Below are positions 23,424 through 31,976 of a stretch of DNA of 64,000 nucleotides, one piece after another. The notes beneath the pieces are model-generated. The model did not search any database and was not told the DNA's origin. It was given only the letters and a program-made list of their open reading frames with translations. The stretch spans positions 1 through 64,000 of the forward strand of contig CAJKUC010000011.1 in assembly GCA_905203015.1 (NCBI GenBank), in the 5' to 3' direction. A program made the position numbers and the translations under genes. The number at the start of each line of letters is the position of its first letter. The stretch's first letter is position 1. The DNA comes from an uncultured Christensenella sp. (GTDB lineage Bacteria > Bacillota > Clostridia > Christensenellales > Borkfalkiaceae).

Positions 23424-24260
23424 TCATTCGTCCAAGATTTTCATTCTTTCCATCGGCGCGAAATTCGGCTGATGTAAAACGAGGTGCGGTTTTCCTTGCA
23501 GATCGGTGAAGCGCATGCAGTGCCCGCCGTCTTTTTCAAAAATCTTTTTTTCTATCGTATAATCGCCGTAAACGCCGTTTCCGCTTACGCTTCTGAATAC
23601 GGAATAACCCGTTTTCGTATAGGTGGACCAGAGCAGAACGATTTTTCCGTTTTCTTCGTACAGATAAGGCCCTTCCGCCACGTATCCGAATGTGTTTTTT
23701 CCGTCGTCGATCTGTATCGCCGCGCCGCTGTATTTGCCGCTGACGATTTTTTTCGGTTTATCTTCGATCCGTTTCAGATCGTCGGAAAGCCGCGCGATAA
23801 ATAAACTGCCGTCTCCGTCGCCCGTGATCGGGGTGGTCCATTCGTTTGAAAAACATAAATAAGGAGCGCCGCCGAAGATAAACAGCGTGGCGTCGAGGCA
23901 CCCCCAGTTTTGAGGAGTGACGTATTCGCCCGTAAGAGGTTTGAAATTTCCGTTCAAATCGTCGGAAACGAAAATAATGCTGCCCCTGCCCTTTTCTTCT
24001 TTGAATACGGAAAAAATCAGATAGTATTTTCCTTTGTATTCATGCAGTTCGGGCGCCCAGATATTCGTATATCCTTCGAGGTATTCTTTTTTCACCATCG
24101 CGCATTTTTCGCGGAAATTTTCAAGATCTTCCGATTCGTATAAAATAAGGTCGCTGCCCTTGATCCAGGGATCCGTTCCCGTAGTGCCCAAAAGATAATA
24201 TTTGTTGTCGCGTACAAATATGAACGGATCGCGGATACGGAGATTTTCTCTTTTCGTCAT
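23424..24260 (-). CDS. Glycoside hydrolase family 43-like enzyme (cytoplasmic)
   Basis: 278 residues forming one five-bladed propeller. GH43 landmarks: catalytic-base Asp in LRIRDPFIF, the second blade IWAPELHEYKGKYYLIFS, the pKa-modulating Asp region CLDATLFIFGG, and the general-acid Glu in VAEGPYLYEENGKIVLLWS. GH43 enzymes remove arabinose, xylose or galactose from side chains. There is no signal peptide, so it acts on imported oligosaccharides. It follows GH36 closely in the sugar operon. Activity within GH43 cannot be told from the sequence alone. Confidence 0.88.
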   Translation of the reverse strand: MTKRENLRIRDPFIFVRDNKYYLLGTTGTDPWIKGSDLILYESEDLENFREKCAMVKKEYLEGYTNIWAPELHEYKGKYYLIFSVFKEEKGRGSIIFVSDDLNGNFKPLTGEYVTPQNWGCLDATLFIFGGAPYLCFSNEWTTPITGDGDGSLFIARLSDDLKRIEDKPKKIVSGKYSGAAIQIDDGKNTFGYVAEGPYLYEENGKIVLLWSTYTKTGYSVFRSVSGNGVYGDYTIEKKIFEKDGGHCMRFTDLQGKPHLVLHQPNFAPMERMKILDE

Positions 24261-24276
24261 GATATATTTCCTCTTT

Positions 24277-26391
24277 TCAGTTGTTTTTTTGCAACAGAAT
24301 CACGCAGCCGAAATTTTTCTCTTTTCCGCTTGTGAAAAGAAGTTTTCCGTCTGCAATATGCGTGTTTTCGGGCGCGTTGAACGTATCGAGCACGGAATAA
24401 TCGCCGCAATCGATCGAAAAATCGTGATTTTCGGAATCGATCGCAAAAGCATATACGATTTTTTTCTTTCCGTCTGCCGATCTGCGTACAAGATACGGCG
24501 AGCCTTTCGTAAACAGATAGGTGGAAATGCCGCCGTTTTCGATTGTTATCGTGTCTCCGTTTGCGATCGTCGGCTTTAATTTTTCGTAGAAAGAAACGGA
24601 TTCTTTCAATATATCTATGATTTTCTGCGGCTTATTGCCGAGATTTCCCGAAAAACAAATTCTGCCGAGCATGGCTTTTGCCACGGTAAATTTTACGTCG
24701 TCGGCGTTGTAGTCGTCGCGGATCGTCGCCCAGATCTGCAATTTTCTCGGCGGAATAAAGCGGTGAAGATTCATGGCTACGGGTACGCCGCCCGCGTTTT
24801 CATGGGCGTCGGAAAACGAACACATATCGCCCAAGGATAAAAAGCGCGGTTCGTGCCGCATGCCGCCCGAAGAGCAGATTTCAAGGACGAGAGAAGGAAC
24901 GCTTCGTTTGATTTCTTCAAAGAAAGCGAGCACGGCGTCGATATGCTGCCGTATCGCCTCGCCGTACGATTCCGCGCCGTCCGCGCCGAATCCCGCGTTG
25001 CTGTTGTAATCCACCTTCATATAGCCGATACCGCAATTTACGAGGTTTTTGATTACTTTTTCGCGCAGGTAGTTCAGTACTTCTTCTTTTCTGAAATCGA
25101 GGAACGCTCTGCCGCCGTTATTGATGATTTTTCCGTCGCGCGTCAGCAACCAGTCGGGATGATCGCGGTATACGTCGCTGTGTTCGCTTACGCCCTCGAA
25201 TTCGTACCATACGCCGGGAATCATGCCGTAGGAACGTACTTTGTCCGCAAACGCTTTCAATCCTTCCGGATAATATTCTTTGTTTACGTTCCAGTCGCCG
25301 ATCACGTAGCGCTTGTCGTTGTATACGTTGTAAAACCAGCCGTCGTCGATCACGAAATATTTACAGCCGATCGCGGCGATTTCGGGAAGCATTTTTTCAA
25401 GAGTTTTCGCTTCCGGTTTACCCCAGGTGTAACAGTATTCGTTGTATAAGACGGGAAGATCGCGTTCGACGTCCTTGATTTCGTCGGTATCGTCGAAATG
25501 GCGCGCGAGCCTCGCCGCCGCATTTTCGAGAGAGCCTTTTGTTACGGTGAGGTAGGCTTTGTTCGTTTTTTCCGTTTCACCCGTTTTCAGAGTTTTTCTC
25601 CAGTGCGCGGAAAGAAAGTCTCCTCTGCCTCCGCCTACGGAAATCGCGTTGTTTCTGAAAACCGCTTCGATCGTCCAGGAAGCGGGCGCTTCCGTTTCCG
25701 CTGCCCAGCATACGCCGTTCTTTTTATCTTCCACGGAAATAAACGGCAGATAGCCGCGGGCGGGCATCGTTCCCGTCTGAGATATACGCATCGTTCGTAC
25801 GCCCAGGCTGGACCACGAGGCTTCAAAAGCAATATCCGCCGCCGAAACGGAATATAATTTCCCTTCGCCGCTCCAATTGCTGAGCAATCTGTGAATAACG
25901 ATGTCGTTCGGATCGTCGAATCGCTCAAAGGGGGAAATCCGCGCCATGTTAAAACTCGGCAACGCTTCCACGATTACGTTGTCGCCGCGATTTTCCAGTT
26001 CCGTGTACGTTTCAAGATAGCCCGCTCCCGTGCAGGAATACACCTGCCGCGCAACGAGCCCCTTATCATTTTCAAAGGCGGCGATAAGAATCTGCTTTCC
26101 GCTTTGTTCTTCGTATTTCGCGCCTTTGAATTTCAGAGAAAATGCCGTGTCGCTGTTCCGCAGCGTGTTGCCGGGCGAAAAATCGTTGGAAATTCCGTCG
26201 CCCGAAAGCGCGATATGCACCTGCGTTTCGGGAGAAATCATCCAGCCGAGCGGAGAAATTCCCGCAAGTTTTTCGTCGTTTAATCTATCCGTCATATCAG
26301 CGGGAACGAATACCGTTTCCGTTACGCCGTCCACGGTGATAAAACACACCGCAATGTCGCCGAGGTTATAAAATTTCTTATCGATAGTCAT
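24277..26391 (-). CDS. Alpha-galactosidase, glycoside hydrolase family 36
   Basis: 704 residues, normal for GH36. The (beta/alpha)8 domain starts near 330 with YFVIDDGWFYN and GDWNVNKEYYPEGLKAFAD. The nucleophile Asp is in GYMKVDYNSN and the acid/base Asp in MCSFSDAHE. It hydrolyses terminal alpha-galactosides such as raffinose-type or galactomannan oligosaccharides, probably in the cytoplasm since there is no signal peptide. It lies between permease LplC and the GH43 gene in the operon. The start ATG 26391 has no obvious Shine-Dalgarno; it lies 60 nt after the permease stop. Confidence 0.93.
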   Translation of the reverse strand: MTIDKKFYNLGDIAVCFITVDGVTETVFVPADMTDRLNDEKLAGISPLGWMISPETQVHIALSGDGISNDFSPGNTLRNSDTAFSLKFKGAKYEEQSGKQILIAAFENDKGLVARQVYSCTGAGYLETYTELENRGDNVIVEALPSFNMARISPFERFDDPNDIVIHRLLSNWSGEGKLYSVSAADIAFEASWSSLGVRTMRISQTGTMPARGYLPFISVEDKKNGVCWAAETEAPASWTIEAVFRNNAISVGGGRGDFLSAHWRKTLKTGETEKTNKAYLTVTKGSLENAAARLARHFDDTDEIKDVERDLPVLYNEYCYTWGKPEAKTLEKMLPEIAAIGCKYFVIDDGWFYNVYNDKRYVIGDWNVNKEYYPEGLKAFADKVRSYGMIPGVWYEFEGVSEHSDVYRDHPDWLLTRDGKIINNGGRAFLDFRKEEVLNYLREKVIKNLVNCGIGYMKVDYNSNAGFGADGAESYGEAIRQHIDAVLAFFEEIKRSVPSLVLEICSSGGMRHEPRFLSLGDMCSFSDAHENAGGVPVAMNLHRFIPPRKLQIWATIRDDYNADDVKFTVAKAMLGRICFSGNLGNKPQKIIDILKESVSFYEKLKPTIANGDTITIENGGISTYLFTKGSPYLVRRSADGKKKIVYAFAIDSENHDFSIDCGDYSVLDTFNAPENTHIADGKLLFTSGKEKNFGCVILLQKNN

Positions 26392-26451
26392 AGTATTTTT
26401 TTAAGTCTGATCCGATTTTTGCGGATCGTTTGCGCGTTCTTTCGTAAAGCC

Positions 26452-27378
26452 TCAGCCTTTCACCGCGCCGATCATAACGCCTTTCGTGAAATATTTCTGC
26501 AACAGCGGGTAGATCACCAGGATCGGGATTAAGCCGATGACGATCATCGCCGCGTTCGAGCCCTGCTCGAATACTTTGGAAGGATCCCAGCCGCCTCCCT
26601 GACCTTCTCCGCGTTCGTTGTTCAGCCCCTGCCGGATTTTCAGCGCGAGCGGCGCAAGATCGCTTCTTTCCTGCAAGAAGATTGCGGGCCAGTACCAGTC
26701 GTCCCACTTTGCCACGAGATAGTACATCATAATCGTGGCTACGCCCGCTTTGGAAAGCGGAATCACGAACGAGAACAGAATTCTGAATTCGCTTGCGCCG
26801 TCGAGACGGCAGGAATCGATAATGCTTTCGGGCACCTGATTGAAAAAGTTTCTGAGCACGATCATATTGAACGTGTTTATGCCGAAAGGAATGATCAGAG
26901 ACCACAAATTTTCCGTGCCCACCGTGTTGTTTACGGTGAGATAGAAAGGAACGAGCCCGCCTCCGAAAAACATTGTGCAGATGATGAAAAAGAAAATGAT
27001 TTTCAGCCCGGGAACGTCTTTTTTCGTGAACGCGTACGCGCCGAGAGAGGTGAGAACGAGGCTGTACACCACGCTGCCGATCGTAACGAGGAGAGAAACG
27101 CCGAACGCCTGAAAAATTTTGTCCTGATACAACGTTACTTTGTAATTTTCAAGATTGAAATGTTTCGGAAGAACGAACAGATTCGCGTTCAGATAATCGT
27201 TTTTCGAGGAAAAACTTAAAAGCAGTTCGTATACGCAGGGAAGAATACAGATCAGAGCGAAAAGCCCGAGAATCGTGTAATTGATCCAGTCGAACGCCTT
27301 CATCTGATTTTTTCTTACGTATTGCGCTTTGCCGTCTATGATTTTAATCGTATAATTTGGGTTATCCGCTTTATTCAT
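26452..27378 (-). CDS. Carbohydrate ABC transporter permease, LplC/YtcP type
   Basis: 308 residues, six transmembrane helices, second membrane subunit of a CUT1-type sugar importer. The cytoplasmic EAA loop is DGASEFRILFSFVIPLSKAG, which contacts the ATPase. Family features include LPKHFNLENYK after helix 1 and the C-terminal GVMIGAVKG. It pairs with the permease 9 nt upstream and the lipoprotein at 30186. No ATPase gene is in the locus, so a shared MsmX-like ATPase elsewhere is expected. Confidence 0.93.
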   Translation of the reverse strand: MNKADNPNYTIKIIDGKAQYVRKNQMKAFDWINYTILGLFALICILPCVYELLLSFSSKNDYLNANLFVLPKHFNLENYKVTLYQDKIFQAFGVSLLVTIGSVVYSLVLTSLGAYAFTKKDVPGLKIIFFFIICTMFFGGGLVPFYLTVNNTVGTENLWSLIIPFGINTFNMIVLRNFFNQVPESIIDSCRLDGASEFRILFSFVIPLSKAGVATIMMYYLVAKWDDWYWPAIFLQERSDLAPLALKIRQGLNNERGEGQGGGWDPSKVFEQGSNAAMIVIGLIPILVIYPLLQKYFTKGVMIGAVKG

Positions 27379-27387
27379 ATCTGTACC

Positions 27388-28392
27388 TCAATCGATGGAA
27401 AACATGCTGTATCCGTTAATTTTCTTCGTGATGAAGTTTCCCGCGATCAGCAGAATGAAATTAACCGACGTTTTGAAAATACCCACGGCAGACGATAAAG
27501 GATAATCGTGTTCGTCCATAAACAGGCGGTACGCGTACGTATCGATAATATCCGCCGTATCGAAAACGTTGGGGCAATACAGATTGTACACCGAATCGAA
27601 ACCCGCGTTCATGATATTGGAAAGTTGCATGATGAACATAACGGTGATTACGGGAAAAATCATCGGCAACGTGATGCGCAAAATGATGGACCCGCGCTTG
27701 CAGCCGTCGATTTTCGCCGCTTCGTACAGCGACGCGTCGATTCCGCTGATGGCGGCGATATAAATAATCGTACCCCAGCCCGTTCCTTTCCAGATTTCCG
27801 CGATAATTAAAATTGTGCGGAAAAATTCGGGGCGGATCATAAACGCGATGCGCTCTCCGCCGAACATCGCGATAAGATTATTGATCGCGCCGTCGTCTTT
27901 GGCAAGCAACGTTTTGATAATGCCGCCGAGCACCACCCACGAAATGAAATTCGGCAGGTAGATCATCGTCTGCACCGCTTTTTTGTACGATTTGTTCAGC
28001 ACTTCGTTTAAAAGCAGAGCCACGAGAATGGGCAGCGGGAAGCAGATGAAAAGTTTCAATACCGAGATGATCAGCGTGTTTTTGATCGCGCGCGGAAGAT
28101 CGGGAAAGGAAAACAGCCTCTCGAAGTTTTCCCAGCCCACCCACGGGCTGCCCTCGATACCGTATTTCGGGCGATAATCCTTCCAGGCGAGAGTGATTCC
28201 GTACATGGGAATATACGAATACACTATGTAGAACAGCACCACGGGCAGGAGCATCAGATAAATCTGCTTATTTAATACGATGCGGCTTAAAAGTCGCTTG
28301 AATTTTGTTTTTTTTCCGCTTTGCGCGGCTTCTGCCTTTGCGGAAACGCCTTCCGTTTCCGCGGCAGGTTTGTTTTGAATATCGCTATCCAT
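27388..28392 (-). CDS. Carbohydrate ABC transporter permease, LplB type
   Basis: 334 residues with a polar N-terminus and six helices. The first is YLMLLPVVLFYIVYSYIPMYG; the family motif for LplB is IPMYGITLAWKDY. The EAA loop is DGCKRGSIILRITLPMIFP. ATG 28392 is preferred: GAGGAA sits 5 nt upstream, whereas the ATG at 28404 overlaps the upstream stop. It forms the importer channel with the LplC-type permease. Confidence 0.93.
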   Translation of the reverse strand: MDSDIQNKPAAETEGVSAKAEAAQSGKKTKFKRLLSRIVLNKQIYLMLLPVVLFYIVYSYIPMYGITLAWKDYRPKYGIEGSPWVGWENFERLFSFPDLPRAIKNTLIISVLKLFICFPLPILVALLLNEVLNKSYKKAVQTMIYLPNFISWVVLGGIIKTLLAKDDGAINNLIAMFGGERIAFMIRPEFFRTILIIAEIWKGTGWGTIIYIAAISGIDASLYEAAKIDGCKRGSIILRITLPMIFPVITVMFIMQLSNIMNAGFDSVYNLYCPNVFDTADIIDTYAYRLFMDEHDYPLSSAVGIFKTSVNFILLIAGNFITKKINGYSMFSID

Positions 28393-28400
28393 TATGTTCC

Positions 28401-30077
28401 TCATTTAACGGTAAGTTCGTCGAAATATTTTCCCGCGAGATTCCGGAATAAAGCCGAATCGGCTTTGTCGGCGGAAGTGAGTTTTTTACCGCAGAAATCG
28501 ATATTCTGCAAAGTGATGTTTTCGATTACGCCGCCCTGCGCCGAGTAGTTCATCGTAAACGCGAATACGCCCGTTTCCGTAGAATGTACTTTTATATCTT
28601 TGAAGAGAATATTTTTAAGATTGCCGCCTCTGCCACTCACCTGGCAGATCATTACGTTCGGCGAAATGCAACGATAAATTTCGATGTTCTCGAACGTTAC
28701 GTTTTCCCACGTTTTCGTCGCGTTCGTACCGAGCCTGCAATCGAGCGCGTTGTTTCCGCTCGACCAGGTGGGCTGAGCGAAACCGACGTTGTTGTTTCTG
28801 AACACCATGTCGGTCATATCGCATTCCGATTCCCACGTGAGGCAATAGCCGGAGCCTTTGTCCGTCCAGCAGTCGTTGTACTCGAATACGTTGCCGCTGC
28901 CCACGCTGCCCTGTGCGCTGCCGCCCTGCCAGCCGGTGCCTTTGTATTCGATCGCGTCGTCGCCCGTGCGTACGAAATTATATCTGCCGGAAGAATTCGT
29001 GCATTCGCTGAACATCAGCCCGTCGGAATACGTTCTGAAAGAAAGCAGCAGATTCGCGTTGAATTGCACGTTATCGGAATTATAGGCGCACATCGTCCAG
29101 GTGTTCGAGTTGATCACCGTAAGCCCCTCGATCAGAACGTTTTTTGCCGAACCTACGTTCACTACGTGTTTGTGTTTGCTATCGCCGCCGAGCACTTCTC
29201 CGCAGTCTAAAAGTCCGCGCCCGAGCACTTTGACGTTTTCGGTTCGTTCGGTGTGCAGCGCCGTATTCGAGTTCCAGCCCGTGGAATCGCTGCCGCGGTC
29301 GGTCACTTTCAGATATGCGCCGCGTTCGAGATAGACGATGCTGTTGGAGGGAACGTTGATCGAAGAAATTTCGTGCAGACCTTTTTTGAAATAATATACG
29401 GTCTCTTCTTCGGAAAATTCCAGATCGTAATCTTCGTGATAGCCCGCTTCTATATCTACGCGATTGTAGCCTTCGGGCGTTTTTAAAGGCGTTTCCTGCG
29501 TCACCATCAGCGTCATCGGCGCAAAAGTCGGATCTGTGGCTTCCGCGTCTGCGGATTCGGCAAACGTAAACGTGTACGAGCCGTATGCCGTGATAAACGC
29601 GGAATACGTATTGCCGGATTTTTTCGCTTCCACGTTTTTATTCAGAGGCAGCACAACGCATTTCGCCGCGCTTTCCGATAACGTAAGTTCGGTTTCCAGC
29701 GCGAAATCCTTCGTATTGTCCAGAAGATCCACCCACGCGTAAGAATGAGAGCCTTTGCCGCATCTTGCCGTGTATACGGGAACGGTTTTTCCGTTTACTT
29801 TCAGCGTATGCCACGGGCTTTTGATCAGCGCGTCCGTCGTGGGCATATCGTTGTTCCCGCCGTTTTTCGTGAATACCTGCGCCTGCCACGAAGCGATATC
29901 GCCCGCCTGCGTATCTTCGATATTTTTCACTTCGGAATTATCGAATACGGTGGCTGCTATCGTGCCTTTCGCTTTCATACCGTCGTTTCCTTCTTTGTCT
30001 GGATCGGACGAGCAACTTCCCGCCGAAAAGACGAAAGCCGCCGCGCAAAGAATAGTGAGTAGTGTTTTCTTTTTCAT
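28401..30077 (-). CDS. Lipoprotein with pectin-lyase (right-handed beta-helix) fold, GH28/GH49-like
   Basis: 558 residues. Signal peptide with lipobox SAGSC (Cys22), so a lipid-anchored surface enzyme. An N-terminal beta-sandwich region (about 40-200) is followed by a beta-helix from about 205 with GLHEISSINVPSNSIVYLERGAYLK. The putative active-site strand set is TYSDGLMFSEC then VRTGDDAIEYKG, matching the Asp and Asp-Asp of polygalacturonase-type hydrolases. Exact substrate unknown: pectic or dextran-like polymer are options. ATG 30077 follows GGAGGAATT; the longer frame is excluded. A strong hairpin separates it from the upstream solute-binding gene. It acts outside, feeding the LplB/LplC importer. 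Confidence 0.82.
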   Translation of the reverse strand: MKKKTLLTILCAAAFVFSAGSCSSDPDKEGNDGMKAKGTIAATVFDNSEVKNIEDTQAGDIASWQAQVFTKNGGNNDMPTTDALIKSPWHTLKVNGKTVPVYTARCGKGSHSYAWVDLLDNTKDFALETELTLSESAAKCVVLPLNKNVEAKKSGNTYSAFITAYGSYTFTFAESADAEATDPTFAPMTLMVTQETPLKTPEGYNRVDIEAGYHEDYDLEFSEEETVYYFKKGLHEISSINVPSNSIVYLERGAYLKVTDRGSDSTGWNSNTALHTERTENVKVLGRGLLDCGEVLGGDSKHKHVVNVGSAKNVLIEGLTVINSNTWTMCAYNSDNVQFNANLLLSFRTYSDGLMFSECTNSSGRYNFVRTGDDAIEYKGTGWQGGSAQGSVGSGNVFEYNDCWTDKGSGYCLTWESECDMTDMVFRNNNVGFAQPTWSSGNNALDCRLGTNATKTWENVTFENIEIYRCISPNVMICQVSGRGGNLKNILFKDIKVHSTETGVFAFTMNYSAQGGVIENITLQNIDFCGKKLTSADKADSALFRNLAGKYFDELTVK

Positions 30078-30110
30078 AATTCCTCCATAATCATCGCCCG
30101 AAAAGCGACA

Positions 30111-30159
30111 GGCGGAGTCGCAACAAAATCCATCGGGCATATTTTGCCGCAACTCCGCC
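30111..30159 (-). other. Intercistronic hairpin after the solute-binding protein gene
   Basis: GGCGGAGT / ACTCCGCC with further inner pairing (GC, AAAAT/ATTTT) in the 108-nt gap between the solute-binding protein and the next gene. There is no T-run. Such hairpins often protect the mRNA of the abundantly needed binding protein or partly terminate. Confidence 0.6.
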
Positions 30160-30185
30160 GAATACTTTTGTGCTTTTGCAAAAGA

Positions 30186-31973
30186 TCAGTCTTTGGTTAC
30201 TTTCACCGCTTTGCCGCTCTTGATGAAGTCGTTGTATTCGCTCTGCATCAGAGAACCTTTATAAGTGGCGTTGTACGCTTCTTTGTATTGATTCCATTCG
30301 CTCTGCATTCTGGAAGAAACGGTGTAGAGTTTCGTCATGCCGTCGGTTTTCCAGGTCTTTGCGTCGTATTTCCAGTCTGCCGCCAGAGAATCGCTTCCCT
30401 TTTTCACGATCATTTTCAGCACGGTTTCGTCGAAATAAGAATACGCTGCCGTCTGATACTGAATGATCGCGTCGGTGGTGACGTCGGGATAATCGGAAAG
30501 AATCATGCATTTTTCGCTGGCTTCCGCTCTTGCGGTGAGAATGTCGCCGTTGGTGAGCAGCGCTTCCGCCTCGTGCGGGGTGTAAGTGAGGTAGGAAATA
30601 AACGCCGCGTAATCCGTCCAGCGCAAGGCTTGAATGAACCCCTGAGGATCTGCTTTGCAAAGAGAAACTTTTTCGCCTCCCTCTATGTCGTCTTTCCATT
30701 CCCAATGCTCGCCCATTACGCCGTAATTGACGAGTTCGAGCCCTTCGGGGCTATGCAGGTATTCCATCAGTTTCAGGCACGCTTCTCTGCGTTCCACGCT
30801 CATACCGCTTCTGATACACCAGCCGCGATAATACCGAATATCGCCCTGCCCGCCGTATTCTCCGTTCCTGCCTGCGGGGGGATCTTTGATTAAAATCTTT
30901 TCCCTCGCGCCCTGCACGGTGAGCCCGGAGGTGGCGCTCATCATGGTGGCGGAAATTACGTTGTACCAGTTGTGCGCGTACATCATACCCGCTTTGCCGT
31001 TCGCGAAATCTTCCTGTTTGTTGCCTACGTTCTTCGTGGCTACTTCTTCGGAAACGTATCCTTCGGTCACCATTTTGGAAAGAAGCGCCGTAGCCATCAT
31101 TGCGGAATCGGAAGTGGCGCTGTTGGAATATTCGCCCGTTTCCGTATCTTTCATCCACATCTTCCAGCCCGTGCCGTACGCCACGTGCAGCCACGAATCC
31201 ATATCTCTGTTGCTTTCGGTGACGTAGCCGTACGTATCGTTTTTGCCGTTGCCGTCGGGATCGTACAGCGTGAACGCCCGCGCCAGTTCGTAGAAGTCGG
31301 CAATCGTCTGCGGACCTTCTTCGTCGAACTTGTGTTCGTTGCGGATCTGATCGGTGATTTCGCTCTTGCTCGAAACCACGCCGTCGGCCACGAGAATATC
31401 GTCGATTTTGTTGTTGAGATTTTTGATCCAGTCGCGGCGGACGTACAGCGATTTTTCGTTGCTCCACTTCACGGGAATAAACCAACTCTTTCCGTTTGCG
31501 TAGGTAAGATTCGATTTCATGTAGTCGTACTGCTGCATGTATTCGTATAAATACGGATACGTATCCTTCGTGGATTCGTTTACGTAATCGGAAATGGCGA
31601 TAATTTCGTCGTCGCGGATAAGATTATTGAAGAATTTGGGATCTTTCGGCCCGTTTACGATAAACATTTCGGTGAGAGAACCTTTGTTTCTCATCAGATC
31701 GAGCGTGCTGTAATACGTTTCGAGCCCCGTCGATTTTGCCACGATGTCGCATTTCGTCACGGCTTTCAATTTTTTGTAGACGGGGCTGTTTACCGCCGCG
31801 CCGTTATTGAATTGTTCCCAGTCGTTGCAGAACAACGTGATGTTTTTGATGCTGTCTTCGTGCCATTCTTCGTTCGGATCGCCGCCCGGTTTATTCGTTC
31901 TGCACGCGCCTACGGAAAGGATCACGCCGCAGGCCAGTGCGCCCGTAACGATTTTTTTAAAAATACTTTTCAT
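30186..31973 (-). CDS. Extracellular solute-binding lipoprotein, LplA type
   Basis: 595 residues, typical for LplA-like family 1 binding proteins. The signal peptide ends in lipobox SVGAC (Cys24). The mature protein shows the bilobal binding-protein pattern with YDPDGNGKNDTYGY (a Ca-site-like loop common in this family), KAGMMYAHNWYN and LMEYLHSPEGLELVNYG. It captures oligosaccharide outside the cell for the LplB/LplC permeases. It starts 3 nt after the LamG gene; the Shine-Dalgarno AGAGG lies in the last codons of that gene, so the two are coupled. Confidence 0.92.
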   Translation of the reverse strand: MKSIFKKIVTGALACGVILSVGACRTNKPGGDPNEEWHEDSIKNITLFCNDWEQFNNGAAVNSPVYKKLKAVTKCDIVAKSTGLETYYSTLDLMRNKGSLTEMFIVNGPKDPKFFNNLIRDDEIIAISDYVNESTKDTYPYLYEYMQQYDYMKSNLTYANGKSWFIPVKWSNEKSLYVRRDWIKNLNNKIDDILVADGVVSSKSEITDQIRNEHKFDEEGPQTIADFYELARAFTLYDPDGNGKNDTYGYVTESNRDMDSWLHVAYGTGWKMWMKDTETGEYSNSATSDSAMMATALLSKMVTEGYVSEEVATKNVGNKQEDFANGKAGMMYAHNWYNVISATMMSATSGLTVQGAREKILIKDPPAGRNGEYGGQGDIRYYRGWCIRSGMSVERREACLKLMEYLHSPEGLELVNYGVMGEHWEWKDDIEGGEKVSLCKADPQGFIQALRWTDYAAFISYLTYTPHEAEALLTNGDILTARAEASEKCMILSDYPDVTTDAIIQYQTAAYSYFDETVLKMIVKKGSDSLAADWKYDAKTWKTDGMTKLYTVSSRMQSEWNQYKEAYNATYKGSLMQSEYNDFIKSGKAVKVTKD

Positions 31974-31976
31974 TTT

